From the NCBI GenBank assembly GCA_024281135.1, contig JAMXLG010000150.1:1-33083 (forward strand): a stretch of 33,083 nucleotides of DNA, written 5' to 3'. The DNA is from Vulcanimicrobiia bacterium (GTDB lineage Bacteria > Eremiobacterota > Eremiobacteria > Baltobacterales > Baltobacteraceae). The notes under the pieces were generated by a model. It searched no databases. It was not told the origin of the DNA and saw only the letters and a program-made list of their open reading frames with translations. Made by a program: the position numbers and the translations under genes. Shown one piece after another: positions 24,812 to 32,876 of the stretch; position 1 is the first letter of the stretch, and each line of letters begins with the position of its first letter.

Positions 24812-25162
24812 TTACGGTTTCTTCGTGGCCTTCGGAGCCGGCTTGGCCGACTTCGTCGCCTTGGTCGTCGACTTCGAGGCCTTCGTCGACTTGGTCGACT
24901 TCGGAGCCGCCGTCGCCTTAGCAGCCGTCTTCTGAAGCTCGGGCTTCTTCGTGGCCTTCGGGGCCGGCTTGGCCGCCTTCGTCGACTTCATCGACGAGGA
25001 CTTCGTGGACGAGGACTTCATCGACGAGGACTTCATCGAGCCGCTGGTGCTCTTCGTCGTCGTCTTGGCCGCCGCGGACGCCTTCGGCGCCGGGGACGCT
25101 GCCATCGCAACGCCGGTCGTGAGGAACGCCGCCGCAACGAGTGATGCGAGGATCTTATTCAT
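24812..25162 (-). CDS. Secreted low-complexity Lys/Ala/Ser/Thr-rich protein
   Basis: The 116-residue product begins with a signal peptide (MNKILASLVAAAFLTTGVAM, cleavage near AMAAS). The rest is almost only Lys, Ala, Ser, Thr and Pro. It contains a 5-residue tandem repeat (SMKSS-like, residues 42-60) and an 11-residue unit AKPAPKATKKP occurring twice (64-74 and 106-116). It is strongly basic and likely disordered; it resembles histone H1-like or Lys-rich envelope proteins only in composition. A perfect ribosome binding site, AGGGAGGTG, sits at ideal spacing before the ATG and a textbook terminator follows, suggesting high expression as a single-gene unit. Binding to acidic polymers such as nucleic acid or lipid A is a guess. 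Confidence 0.75.
   Translation of the reverse strand: MNKILASLVAAAFLTTGVAMAASPAPKASAAAKTTTKSTSGSMKSSSMKSSSTKSSSMKSTKAAKPAPKATKKPELQKTAAKATAAPKSTKSTKASKSTTKATKSAKPAPKATKKP
24983..25039. repeat. 15-base tandem repeat inside the Lys-rich gene
   Basis: About 3.8 copies of a 15-base unit encode S-M/T-K-S-S repeats at residues 42-60 of the Lys-rich protein. Units differ by a few bases. Such repeats are prone to slippage, so the protein length may vary between strains. Confidence 0.7.
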
Positions 25163-25226
25163 GAGTTCACCTCCCTTCGTAGCAACAGGTAAGTGCGGTG
25201 GGCCGGGAAAGCCGCACGCACAGTCT

Positions 25227-25246
25227 CTGCGTTTTATACAACGCAG
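25227..25246 (-). promoter_or_regulatory. Possible -10 box within a palindrome upstream of the Lys-rich gene
   Basis: A TATAAA hexamer on the minus strand (25233-25238) lies between and partly within a perfect 7-base inverted repeat (25227-25233 and 25240-25246, CTGCGTT / AACGCAG), about 65 bases before the ATG. No good -35 box is seen. The palindrome could be an operator for a dimeric repressor or merely a hairpin. This is inference from spacing and symmetry. Confidence 0.3.
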
Positions 25247-25250
25247 CGAT

Positions 25251-25276
25251 GGGGCCGGAAGTTCGCGTCCGGCCCC
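25251..25276. other. GC-rich hairpin in the ACAD to Lys-rich gap
   Basis: Arms 25251-25259 and 25268-25276 form a perfect 9-bp stem (GGGGCCGGA / TCCGGCCCC) around an 8-base loop. It lacks a U-tract on the minus strand, so it is not a classic terminator there. It is one of three hairpins packed into the 205-base gap between the acyl-CoA dehydrogenase and Lys-rich genes, which otherwise holds no gene that I can support. Confidence 0.5.
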
Positions 25277-25303
25277 CCGCTACCTTTCCTTTACAATTTA
25301 AAC

Positions 25304-25326
25304 AGCGTGGCACGTTGCGCCACGCT
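25304..25326 (-). terminator. Likely terminator of the acyl-CoA dehydrogenase gene
   Basis: A perfect 8-bp stem (25304-25311 with 25319-25326, AGCGTGGC / GCCACGCT) lies 41 bases after the acyl-CoA dehydrogenase stop on the minus strand. The following minus-strand sequence (GTTTAAATTG) is AT-rich but has no long U-run, so termination may be partial. Confidence 0.5.
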
Positions 25327-25367
25327 TGGCACTTCGCAGTCCGGGCCCCCAGAATACGTTGATAGAG

Positions 25368-26534
25368 TTATTTGCCTTTGCCTACCATTGCGCGCGAGAT
25401 CACGAGACGTTGGATTTGTTGCGTGCCTTCGTAGATTTGGGTGATTTTGGCGTCGCGCATCATTCGTTCGACCGGGTAATCGGATGAGTAGCCGAATCCG
25501 CCGAGGACTTGGACTGCGTCGGTTGTTACCGACATTGCGACGTCGCCGCATTTGAGTTTGGCCATCGACGACCATAGCGTGACGTCCGGCGCGTTTTCAT
25601 CGCATTTGCGCGCAGCTTCATAGAGTAACAAACGCGCGGATTCGACTTCGGTCTTCATGTCTGCAAGCATGAAGCCGACGCCCTGATGTTGGCCGATCGG
25701 CTTGCCGAAGGCGATTCGTTCTTTTGCGTAATTCGTTGCGTAGTCGAGTGCGCCGGCAGCGATTCCGAGCGCTTGCGCAGCAATGCCGGGACGCGATTTA
25801 TCCAGAACTTTCATAGCGATTTTGAAGCCTTCGCCCTCTTCGCCCAAACGATTCGCGGCGGGAACTTCGCAGTCGTCGAAGACGAGTTCTACCGTGGGTG
25901 AACCGCGGATGCCCATCTTGCGCTCTTTCTTGCCGACGCTAAAACCTTTCGTGCTTTTCTCCACGACGAATGCGCTGACGCCGCGCGAGCCCGCGGACGG
26001 ATCGGTCACTGCGAACACACAGACCACATCGGCAACGCTTCCGTGCGTGATCCAAATCTTTTGACCGTTCAGAACGTACGAATCACCTTTGCGTTCGGCG
26101 CGCGTGCGCATCGAACCGAGTGCATCCGATCCGCTCGACGCTTCCGTCAGCGCGTAAGCGGCGATCTTCTTTCCGGACGCGATATCGGGCAAAAAGCGCT
26201 TCTTTTGTTCTTCGCTGCCGCCGATGAGTATCGGCAGCATGCCGAGTTCTTGAACGGCGACGATCAACGAACTCGACGCGCATGCTTTGGCAATTTCCTC
26301 GACCACTTTGACGTACGTCAAAAAGGTGCCGCCTAGTCCACCGTATTCGGTGGGAATCGGAATGCCGAGCAAATCGTTCTGCGCAAAAAGCGCTTTAATG
26401 TCCTGAGGGAACTCTTCTTTTTCGTCGATCTCAGCGGCGCGCGGTGCGACTTTTTCCGCAACCAGCTCGCGCACCATCTGGAGGATCATCGCCTCTTCTT
26501 CGGACTCGTGTGCACGCAGTGGGGCAATACTCAT
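25368..26534 (-). CDS. Acyl-CoA dehydrogenase (short-chain/butyryl-type)
   Basis: An FAD enzyme of beta-oxidation or amino-acid breakdown that desaturates acyl-CoA. From ATG 26534 it has 388 residues, the normal length. Signs are a helical N-terminal domain, [15 protein letters not shown] (FAD/substrate loop), [11 protein letters not shown], the long C-terminal helical domain with [20 protein letters not shown], and the catalytic base E369 in IYEGTQQIQ. The frame stays open 89 codons further upstream, but that part runs antisense to the CoA-transferase gene and lacks family features. The divergent CoA-transferase start is only 22 bases away, so the two units probably share a regulatory region and act on the same class of acyl-CoAs. 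Confidence 0.94.
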   Translation of the reverse strand: MSIAPLRAHESEEEAMILQMVRELVAEKVAPRAAEIDEKEEFPQDIKALFAQNDLLGIPIPTEYGGLGGTFLTYVKVVEEIAKACASSSLIVAVQELGMLPILIGGSEEQKKRFLPDIASGKKIAAYALTEASSGSDALGSMRTRAERKGDSYVLNGQKIWITHGSVADVVCVFAVTDPSAGSRGVSAFVVEKSTKGFSVGKKERKMGIRGSPTVELVFDDCEVPAANRLGEEGEGFKIAMKVLDKSRPGIAAQALGIAAGALDYATNYAKERIAFGKPIGQHQGVGFMLADMKTEVESARLLLYEAARKCDENAPDVTLWSSMAKLKCGDVAMSVTTDAVQVLGGFGYSSDYPVERMMRDAKITQIYEGTQQIQRLVISRAMVGKGK

Positions 26535-26556
26535 AGCCCGGAGAAATTCCACGACG

Positions 26557-27324
26557 ATGAACAAAGTCTTGGCGTCCTGCGCGCAAGCGGTTGCCGATAT
26601 CCCAAGCGGCGCTTCCCTTGCGGTCGGCGGTTTCGGACTCAACGGTATCCCGCACAACTTGATTGCGGCGCTCCTGGAACAAGGCGCGACCGACCTCGTC
26701 ACCGTTTCGAATAACTGTGGTGTCGACGGATGGGGACTCGGCGTACTACTCGATGCAAAGCGCCTCCGGCGTACGACCGGCTCGTACGTCGGTGAGAACA
26801 AAGAATTCGAGCGACAATACTTGAGCGGTGAACTGGAAGTCGAACTCGTTCCTCAAGGCACGCTGGCGGAGCGATTGCGCGCGGGAGGTTGCGGAATTCC
26901 GGGCTTTTACACGCCCGCCGGTGTCGGGACGCTGGTTGCCGAAGGCGGTCTCCCGTGGAAGCATAATTCCGACGGCTCCGTGGCTGTACCGTCGCCGAAA
27001 AAAGAAACGCGCACCTTCAACGGCCGCGAATACGTCCTAGAGGCGGGCATCGTGTGCGACTATGCGCTGGTGCGCGCGTCAGTTGCAGATACGGCGGGAA
27101 ATTTGATCTTCCACAAAGCGACGCGCAACTTCAATCCGCTCTGCGCGATGGCCGGCAAAATCACGATCGTCGAAGCTGAAGAGATCGTCGAGGCGGGCGC
27201 GATCGATCCTGAACAAGTTCATCTTCCCGGAATCTTCGTACAACGTATCGTGAAAGTTGGACCCGGCGGCAAACGCATCGAACGCGTAACAACGAGGAAG
27301 CAGAACAACAGTGGCGCTAACTAG
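26557..27324 (+). CDS. 3-oxoacid CoA-transferase, subunit A
   Basis: Moves CoA between succinyl-CoA (or acetyl-CoA) and a 3-oxoacid such as acetoacetate. The 255-residue product has the subunit-A opening [17 protein letters not shown] (24-40), [16 protein letters not shown], the [25 protein letters not shown] region and [11 protein letters not shown]. It is slightly longer than typical (about 230-240), with a basic C-terminal tail. Its 3' end overlaps subunit B by 14 bases, the usual coupled arrangement. With the divergent acyl-CoA dehydrogenase this suggests ketone-body or short-chain acyl-CoA use. SCOT, AtoDA and 3-oxoadipate PcaIJ types cannot be told apart here. A GGAG lies 13 bases before the ATG, farther than ideal. 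Confidence 0.92.
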   Translation: MNKVLASCAQAVADIPSGASLAVGGFGLNGIPHNLIAALLEQGATDLVTVSNNCGVDGWGLGVLLDAKRLRRTTGSYVGENKEFERQYLSGELEVELVPQGTLAERLRAGGCGIPGFYTPAGVGTLVAEGGLPWKHNSDGSVAVPSPKKETRTFNGREYVLEAGIVCDYALVRASVADTAGNLIFHKATRNFNPLCAMAGKITIVEAEEIVEAGAIDPEQVHLPGIFVQRIVKVGPGGKRIERVTTRKQNNSGAN

Positions 27325-27982
27325 AACTGAACTCGCTGCGCGTGTTGCGCAAGAACTTCGCGACGGTCAATATGTGAATCTCGGCATCGGATTGCCGACG
27401 CTGATTCCAAATTATGTACCCGAAGGCGTAACCGTGACGCTGCAAAGCGAGAACGGCATCTTGGGTATGGGTCCGTATCCCTTCGAAGGTGAAGAAGATC
27501 CCGATCTGATCAACGCCGGCAAAGAAACAGTGACGGTGCTTCCGGGTGCGTCGTTCTTCGACTCGTCGCTCTCATTCGGAATGATTCGCGGCGGCCATAT
27601 AGACCTTGCGGTGCTCGGTGCAATGCAAGTTTCCGAGTACGGCGATCTTGCGAACTGGATGATTCCCGCGAAGATGGTCAAGGGCATGGGCGGCGCGATG
27701 GATCTCGTGCACGGTGCAAAGCGTGTCATCGTGATGATGGAGCACGTTGCGAAAGGCGGCGCACATAAGATCGTCGATGTCTGCACGCTTCCGCTAACGG
27801 GCAAACGCGTCGTCCAGAAGATCATAACGGACCTAGCGACGATCGATATTACTCCAACCGGCATGGTACTGACCGAGCTAGCGCCAGGCGTAACGGTTGA
27901 AGAAGTGCAAGCCGGGACTGGCCCCAAACTGCACGTGCCACAGCAGCCGAGGGTTATGCAGATTCCAGCCGGCGTGGCATAA
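27311..27982 (+). CDS. 3-oxoacid CoA-transferase, subunit B
   Basis: The catalytic partner of the upstream gene. The 223-residue protein has [18 protein letters not shown] (23-40) and the [12 protein letters not shown] motif, in which E47 is the glutamate that carries the CoA thioester. [23 protein letters not shown] and [20 protein letters not shown] (both shown in part of longer conserved blocks) are also typical. The start is GTG at 27311, within the end of subunit A, with GAGGAA about nine bases upstream. Heterotetramer formation with subunit A is known for the family. No third gene follows closely in the same pathway; the next gene is a pirin 43 bases on. Confidence 0.94.
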   Translation: MALTRTELAARVAQELRDGQYVNLGIGLPTLIPNYVPEGVTVTLQSENGILGMGPYPFEGEEDPDLINAGKETVTVLPGASFFDSSLSFGMIRGGHIDLAVLGAMQVSEYGDLANWMIPAKMVKGMGGAMDLVHGAKRVIVMMEHVAKGGAHKIVDVCTLPLTGKRVVQKIITDLATIDITPTGMVLTELAPGVTVEEVQAGTGPKLHVPQQPRVMQIPAGVA

Positions 27983-28025
27983 GACCGAAAACCCCGTGCA
28001 ACTGCGCGTGGGTTATGCTTTGTAT

Positions 28026-28904
28026 ATGAGTCCGCGAAAAGTTTCGCTCGTCTTACCCGCGCAAGAATTCGTCGAGGGTGGCGGGTTTAAGGTGCATCGG
28101 CCATTTCCGGTGCAAAACGTCATGCAAGTCGATCCATTTCTGTTGATCGACGAATTAGGTCCGGTGCAGTATGCGCCCGGAGAAGCAGTCGGTGCACCGG
28201 ATCATCCGCACCGCGGATTCGAAACCGTCACTTATATGATCGACGGCGAGTTTCAACATGCCGACTCGGCTGGACACCGTGGTGAGTTACATCCCGGCGA
28301 CGTGCAATGGATGACTGCAGGCGCTGGCGTCGTGCATGCGGAGATGCCGTCGGAGCGCATGAAGCGCGAGGGCGGACGTCAGCATGGGTTTCAAATTTGG
28401 ATCAATCTGCCGAAAGCCGAGAAGATGACGCGCCCACGCTATCAAGACGTTCGCGCGAGCAACATTCCTATATGGACGAGTGACGACGGCCGCGCCTGGG
28501 CGAGAGTGATTGCCGGCGAAGCGCAAGGCGTGCACGGCGCCGCGGAGACGCGTATTCCGATCGGATTCGTTCACTATAAGTTGAAACCGGGCGCGCGAAT
28601 CGAACATGCGGTTACCGAGGGCGATACGGCGATCGTCTACCTCATGCGTGGTTCCGCTCGCTTTGCCGGCGAACGCACCTACGATGCTCGCGCAGCTGTC
28701 GTTTTTGATCTCCACGGCGACGTTGTTCCTGTAAACAACGCGGGCACCGCCGAGCTGGAATTTCTGGTTCTCACCGGACGTCCGATCAACGAGCCTGTCG
28801 CGCGATACGGCCCGTTCGTCATGAATTCGACCCGCGAGCTGGAAGACGCATTTCGCGATTTCCAATCCGGGAAGATGGGTCTAATCGAGCCGGTTTACGA
28901 CTAA
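28026..28904 (+). CDS. Pirin family protein (bicupin)
   Basis: A cupin-fold iron protein; bacterial pirins include quercetin 2,3-dioxygenases and redox-sensing interaction partners. From ATG 28026 it has 292 residues. The metal ligands of pirin are all present: H60 and H62 (HPHRGFETV), H104 and E106 (VVHAEMP). The C-terminal cupin half is more diverged, as usual, and ends with the FVMNSTRELEDAFRDFQ-type segment. The open frame extends 43 codons upstream across the end of the CoA-transferase B gene, but that part lacks similarity. No Shine-Dalgarno is visible; a TATGCT hexamer ends six bases before the ATG, so leaderless transcription is conceivable. The exact substrate cannot be inferred. Confidence 0.9.
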   Translation: MSPRKVSLVLPAQEFVEGGGFKVHRPFPVQNVMQVDPFLLIDELGPVQYAPGEAVGAPDHPHRGFETVTYMIDGEFQHADSAGHRGELHPGDVQWMTAGAGVVHAEMPSERMKREGGRQHGFQIWINLPKAEKMTRPRYQDVRASNIPIWTSDDGRAWARVIAGEAQGVHGAAETRIPIGFVHYKLKPGARIEHAVTEGDTAIVYLMRGSARFAGERTYDARAAVVFDLHGDVVPVNNAGTAELEFLVLTGRPINEPVARYGPFVMNSTRELEDAFRDFQSGKMGLIEPVYD

Positions 28905-28940
28905 GCTTCCGCGAGCAGAAGTCGTGGACGCGGGACGAAG

Positions 28941-30752
28941 CTATTGACCGACGGCAGCATCCCGGAATTGCCGGCGATAGAGGCGCGCGTACGGACCGTT
29001 GCGTGCAAGCAGCACCGCATGCGCTCCGCTCTCGACGATGCGGCCACCGTCGACCACAAAGATGACGTCCGCGTTGACAATAGTTGAAAGACGATGCGCG
29101 ATCACGAGGCTGGTACGATTTTGCATCACCGTCTCGAGGGCTTCTTGAATTGCAGCTTCGTTATGAGAATCGAGCGCGCTCGTGGCTTCATCGAGAATCA
29201 GGATGCACGGGTTCTTAAGCAACACGCGCGCAATTGCCAGGCGCTGGCGCTCGCCGCCGGAGAGTTTGTGTCCGCGCTCGCCTACAACCGTCTCGTATTG
29301 CAGCGGAAGGGTCGAGATAAAGTCGTGAATGTTCGCCGCTCTGCACGCCGCCATCAGCTCGTCGAGCGTTGCATCGGGCTTTGCGTACCGCAGATTTGAG
29401 GCAATGGTGTCGTGGAAGAGGTACGTTTCTTGCGTAACGATGCCGATGTCGCGCCGCAACGACTCGAGCGTCACGGTCTTTACATCGTGGCCGTCGATCC
29501 GCACCGACCCACTCTGTGGATCGTAGAAGCGGGGAACGAGTTGCGTGATCGTCGATTTTCCGGCACCTGACGGACCGACGAATGCAGCAACCTGCCCGGC
29601 TTCGATCTGGAATGACACGTCACGGAGTACCGGCCGGTCGGCTTCGTAGCCGAACGTGACGTCATCGAAATCAACGGACCCCTCGATGCCGGTCAGCACC
29701 GTCGCATTCGGCGGATCGTATTCTTCGGTTTTCATATCGAGGTACTCGAAGATGCGTTCGAAGACCGCGAGCGCGCTGACGATCTGCACCTGCACGCCGA
29801 CGAGCGCAGCCGCAGGCCCGTAGAGCCGTCCTTGAATGTATCCAATGAACGCGACGATCACGCCGACATCGAGCAGCGATTGAACGGCAAGCCAGCCGCC
29901 GCCGAGCCACACGATCGCCGGTCCGACGATGACCATCGCCGTTACCGATGCTAGAAACCACCGTCCGACCATTGCGAGACGAATCTCGAGATTCATGAGA
30001 CGCGTGCCCACGTCGTAGAATCGCGAACGCTCGTACGCCTCACGCGCGAACGATTTTATGAGCGTAATGCCGGAGATCGACAGCGTTTCTTGCGTGATCG
30101 ATTCGATCGTGTCGCGCTGCTCGCGGGTCTTTTTCCGAATGTCGTACATGCGCCGTCCGACGGGGCCGAGCGGCAGCACCATGAACGGGACGATAATGAG
30201 CGAGATCAGCGCCAATCGCCAATTCCACACGAACATCGCGATAACCGTCGTGAGGATCATGACGACGTTCGTGATGATCGTCGTTAGCGTACCGGTCACC
30301 ACGTTGTCGATATTGTCGACGTCGTTTGAAACGCGGTTCATGATCTCGCCCGTTTTCGTTCCGGTGAAGAAGACGAGCGGCATTTTGTGGAGATGCGAAA
30401 CGAGGCTCGTGCGAATATCGCGCATGATGCCCTCGCCGACCACGGAATTGAGGTAGCCCTGGAGCACACCGAAGCCCATCGACACGAGCGCGGTCAGAAG
30501 AATGATTCCAACGTCGACGGCAATCTGACGGAAGCTGTGATGCGGAATCGCCTGATCGATGATATTTGCCGTCATCAATCCCGGAATCAAACCAAGGACC
30601 GCTGCGATGATAATGCAACCCAACACAAGGCTCTGCTGCTTCCAGTAAGGCGCAAACAACCGGCCGATACGAGCCCATTCGATTCGTCTGCGAACCTGGG
30701 GCTTGTCGGGAGAGTACATGTTGGACCACATGAGTCCATGGCCGGTCATCAT
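28941..30752 (-). CDS. ABC exporter half-transporter (fused membrane and ATPase domains)
   Basis: The 603-residue protein has six hydrophobic helices between about residues 35 and 320, then an ATPase domain. The ATPase motifs are Walker A GPSGAGKST (393-401, K399), a Q-loop in IVTQETYLF, signature LSGGERQ (497-503), Walker B ILILDE (D521, E522) and the switch H553 in IAHRLS. It should work as a homodimer or with another half. Similar exporters move lipids, drugs or peptides; the substrate is unknown. It is not an MsbA call by itself. Several in-frame Met codons near the N terminus (1, 2, 8, 12) leave the start open, with no strong ribosome binding site. The end lies 36 bases from the convergent pirin gene. 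Confidence 0.93.
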   Translation of the reverse strand: MMTGHGLMWSNMYSPDKPQVRRRIEWARIGRLFAPYWKQQSLVLGCIIIAAVLGLIPGLMTANIIDQAIPHHSFRQIAVDVGIILLTALVSMGFGVLQGYLNSVVGEGIMRDIRTSLVSHLHKMPLVFFTGTKTGEIMNRVSNDVDNIDNVVTGTLTTIITNVVMILTTVIAMFVWNWRLALISLIIVPFMVLPLGPVGRRMYDIRKKTREQRDTIESITQETLSISGITLIKSFAREAYERSRFYDVGTRLMNLEIRLAMVGRWFLASVTAMVIVGPAIVWLGGGWLAVQSLLDVGVIVAFIGYIQGRLYGPAAALVGVQVQIVSALAVFERIFEYLDMKTEEYDPPNATVLTGIEGSVDFDDVTFGYEADRPVLRDVSFQIEAGQVAAFVGPSGAGKSTITQLVPRFYDPQSGSVRIDGHDVKTVTLESLRRDIGIVTQETYLFHDTIASNLRYAKPDATLDELMAACRAANIHDFISTLPLQYETVVGERGHKLSGGERQRLAIARVLLKNPCILILDEATSALDSHNEAAIQEALETVMQNRTSLVIAHRLSTIVNADVIFVVDGGRIVESGAHAVLLARNGPYARLYRRQFRDAAVGQ

Positions 30753-30793
30753 ACGCTTGGATTAACTACCTGTAGCCTTCGATTGTTTGCGCC

Positions 30794-31162
30794 CTAGTGC
30801 GGCACGGTTATCTGATGCAGGCTTACTCTATTGCCCTCGGGGTCTTCGAATGACGTGATTTTGCAGACGGGGGTTTCGTAGATGTTTTCAACGGCAATGC
30901 CTTTGTCGCGCAATTGCGTGCACGCGTCTTCGATGTTGTCGACTTCGAACATGATGCCGGTGCCGCTGCCGGCGGGACGTGCCGTCCATTCCGACGTCAT
31001 GACGCTGAACCAACCGTTGCCGACTTGCGCTTCATTGTATTTCTCGACACCGTCTTCTGCGTATGGTGCATTGAACTTCAGTCCGAGCGTTCGCTCGTAC
31101 CACTCGCGCGTCGATTGCACGTTATCGGCGGGGTATGCGGTGTAGGCGATTTCCTTGATCAT
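30794..31162 (-). CDS. VOC-superfamily (glyoxalase-like) protein
   Basis: A 122-residue single-domain VOC protein. The beta-alpha-beta-beta-beta pattern is visible: a first half IKEIAYTAYPADNVQSTREW followed by YERTLGLKF, and a second half GIMFEVDNIEDACTQLRDKG ending in SFEDPEGNRVSLHQ. The family covers glyoxalases, dioxygenases and antibiotic-resistance proteins; few metal ligands can be assigned here, so the activity is open. ATG 31162 is chosen because GGGAGG lies six bases before it; a GTG four codons upstream (31174) falls inside that ribosome binding site. It precedes the ABC transporter gene by 41 bases on the same strand. Confidence 0.85.
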   Translation of the reverse strand: MIKEIAYTAYPADNVQSTREWYERTLGLKFNAPYAEDGVEKYNEAQVGNGWFSVMTSEWTARPAGSGTGIMFEVDNIEDACTQLRDKGIAVENIYETPVCKITSFEDPEGNRVSLHQITVPH

Positions 31163-31171
31163 CGTGCCTCC

Positions 31172-31205
31172 CACAAAAAGAAACGGGCCGAAGGATTTCG
31201 GCCCG
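31172..31205 (-). terminator. Strong intrinsic terminator of the dnaK-grpE-dnaJ operon
   Basis: A perfect 9-bp stem (31184-31192 with 31197-31205, CGGGCCGAA / TTCGGCCCG) around a GGAT loop is followed on the minus strand by TTTCTTTTTG. It lies about 27 bases after the dnaJ stop codon. The T-run lies just before the VOC ribosome binding site, so the VOC gene needs its own promoter or read-through. Confidence 0.9.
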
Positions 31206-31232
31206 GTCAGTGTTCTCTCATACTAAAGGCTA

Positions 31233-32264
31233 TTACTTGGCTTTTCCGTTGCGCATCGAGGCGAGTTCCTTGAAGAGCTTCTTCTCTTTGTCGCTCAACG
31301 ACTGAGGGAGTTGTCCGATGAGCCGGACGTACTGATCGCCGGCGCCCCCGCCTTTGACCTTCGGCATGCCTTTTCCGGAGAGACGCAGCAAACGGTTGTT
31401 CTGCGTGCCTTCTGGAATCGTCATGGCGACTTGACCGCTCATGGTCGGCACTTTCACTTCGCCACCTAGGACGAGGTCGTACAAACTCACCGGCAGATCT
31501 ACGAAGAGATCGTCGCCTTTGCGTTTGTAGGTCGAATCGTCCGAAAGTTTGACGATCAGATACAGATCGCCGCTCGGACCGCTGTGCGTTCCCGCACCGC
31601 CTTGCGCGGCAAGACGAATCCGCTGCCCTTCGCCGATACCCTTAGGAATCGTAACTTCGAATTTCTTCAACAACAACACGTGGCCGGTGCCGCCGCATTG
31701 CGGACACAGCTGCGTGCCGACGGTTCCCGTTCCGCGGCAGCGAGGACACACGTCCTCGACTTGTAACGAAACGGCTTTCTTTCCGCCGTCGTAGACGTCG
31801 CGCAACGAGAGTTCGATCGTCGTTTCGAGGTCTTGTCCACGATGCGCGAAGCCGGCACCCTGTGCGCCTTGGCGGCGCCCGATGCCGGAGAAAAACATGT
31901 CGAAGAAATCCGAGAATCCCGTCGGCCCCGCACCGCCCGCACCCGTCCCAGCACCGGCCGTTCCGAAGTCGAAGTGGAAATCGTCCGGATTGTAGCGTGT
32001 GCGGTACCGGCGTTGTTGTTCGGCTTGTTGCGCAGCGCGCTGCCAGTCCGAACCGAGCACGTCGTATTTCTTACGCTTCTCGGGATCTCCGAGGACCTCG
32101 TAGGCCTCGGAGATCTCCTTGAATTTTTCTTCCGCCTGTTTCGGATTATCGGGATTTGCGTCGGGATGCCATTTCCGCGCAAGCTTGCGGTACGCGGATT
32201 TGACATCTTTTTCTGCCGCGCTTTTTGGGACGCCGAGAATCGCGTAGTAGTCTTTGTAATTCAT
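31233..32264 (-). CDS. dnaJ: DnaJ-like co-chaperone with a reduced zinc-binding region
   Basis: Stimulates the DnaK ATPase and delivers clients. The 343-residue protein has an N-terminal J domain ([14 protein letters not shown] at 33-35, [14 protein letters not shown]), a Gly/Ala-rich linker with [10 protein letters not shown] (about 101-137), a zinc region and two beta-sandwich domains ending with a helical tail. Only two CxxCxGxG repeats exist (C173/C176 and C187/C190), where classical DnaJ has four, so it can bind one zinc at most. It is between DnaJ and CbpA in layout. The ATG overlaps the grpE stop codon by 4 bases. A strong terminator follows. Confidence 0.93.
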   Translation of the reverse strand: MNYKDYYAILGVPKSAAEKDVKSAYRKLARKWHPDANPDNPKQAEEKFKEISEAYEVLGDPEKRKKYDVLGSDWQRAAQQAEQQRRYRTRYNPDDFHFDFGTAGAGTGAGGAGPTGFSDFFDMFFSGIGRRQGAQGAGFAHRGQDLETTIELSLRDVYDGGKKAVSLQVEDVCPRCRGTGTVGTQLCPQCGGTGHVLLLKKFEVTIPKGIGEGQRIRLAAQGGAGTHSGPSGDLYLIVKLSDDSTYKRKGDDLFVDLPVSLYDLVLGGEVKVPTMSGQVAMTIPEGTQNNRLLRLSGKGMPKVKGGGAGDQYVRLIGQLPQSLSDKEKKLFKELASMRNGKAK

Positions 32265-32794
32265 CCAGACGATTTGGCGACGAGAACTTTCGCCGGGCGC
32301 AGCAACTCGTCACCCATGGTGTAACCCTTTTCCGCAACTTCAACGACGGTGTCGTCGTTGGCCCCGTTCTGCGCCGGAAGCGTACCAATCGCTTCAGCAA
32401 CGCGCGGATCGAACGGCTTGCCCTTGACGTCAATTGCTTTGACGCCTTCGCTGTTCAATACCGACTCAAACCCCTTGAGGGTTTGTTCGATGCCGCCGCG
32501 CAACTTCTCGTCGCCCGATGCATTGAACTGCAACGCGCGCTCGAGGTTGTCGATGACGGGGAGGAAGCGTAGGAGCACCGACTTGCGATGATCGTTGACG
32601 ATCATGTGCACGCGTTTCTCCATCTGCTTCTTGTAGTTCTCGAAGTCGGCCATCGCGAGCAGATACTTATTCCAATTCTCGTCCGCTTTCGCGTTTGCAG
32701 CATCGAGCTGCGACCGCAAATCGTCCGCACTGGCACTCGTCGTGTCTTCGATCGTCGCTTCGCCGGCTTCGGTAATCAGTTCGTTATCGTTCAT
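32261..32794 (-). CDS. grpE: Nucleotide exchange factor GrpE
   Basis: Releases ADP from DnaK. From ATG 32794 the protein has 177 residues: an acidic N terminus, a long coiled-coil ([20 protein letters not shown]) and the family core [28 protein letters not shown] and [13 protein letters not shown], ending with the compact beta domain ([18 protein letters not shown]). The frame stays open upstream to 32872, but that extension is translated from a palindromic repeat and lacks similarity. No Shine-Dalgarno is visible before the ATG, so translation may depend on coupling to, or read-through from, dnaK. It overlaps dnaJ by 4 bases. Confidence 0.95.
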   Translation of the reverse strand: MNDNELITEAGEATIEDTTSASADDLRSQLDAANAKADENWNKYLLAMADFENYKKQMEKRVHMIVNDHRKSVLLRFLPVIDNLERALQFNASGDEKLRGGIEQTLKGFESVLNSEGVKAIDVKGKPFDPRVAEAIGTLPAQNGANDDTVVEVAEKGYTMGDELLRPAKVLVAKSSG

Positions 32795-32824
32795 AAACAA
32801 TGAGAACGCTAAGTCCCCCGCGTC

Positions 32825-32863
32825 ACCCTGAGCCTGTCGAGGGCGTCCCTCGACAGACTCGGG
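32825..32863. repeat. Palindromic REP-like element between dnaK and grpE
   Basis: A 10-bp perfect stem (32834-32843 with 32847-32856, CTGTCGAGGG / CCCTCGACAG) around a CGT loop is extended outward by CCCTGAG-type sequence with mismatches. It is the palindromic form of the CCTGAGC...GTCGA(A)GGG repeat seen at 19025-19048. It could stall exonucleases or partly terminate transcription after dnaK. Confidence 0.75.
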
Positions 32864-32876
32864 ATCACACAAGGCG

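Noticed and set aside
24983..25039. Short regular repeats resembling a CRISPR array
   Set aside because: The 15-base units are contiguous without spacers and encode a Ser/Lys repeat in frame with a signal-peptide protein.
26535..26801. 89-codon N-terminal extension of the acyl-CoA dehydrogenase
   Set aside because: The family starts at the ATG at 26534, and the extension is antisense to the CoA-transferase A gene.
27897..28025. 43-codon N-terminal extension of the pirin gene
   Set aside because: It lies mostly within the end of CoA-transferase B in another frame, and pirin similarity starts just after the ATG at 28026.
32795..32872. 26-codon N-terminal extension of GrpE
   Set aside because: It is translated from the palindromic repeat; the normal acidic GrpE N terminus starts at 32794.
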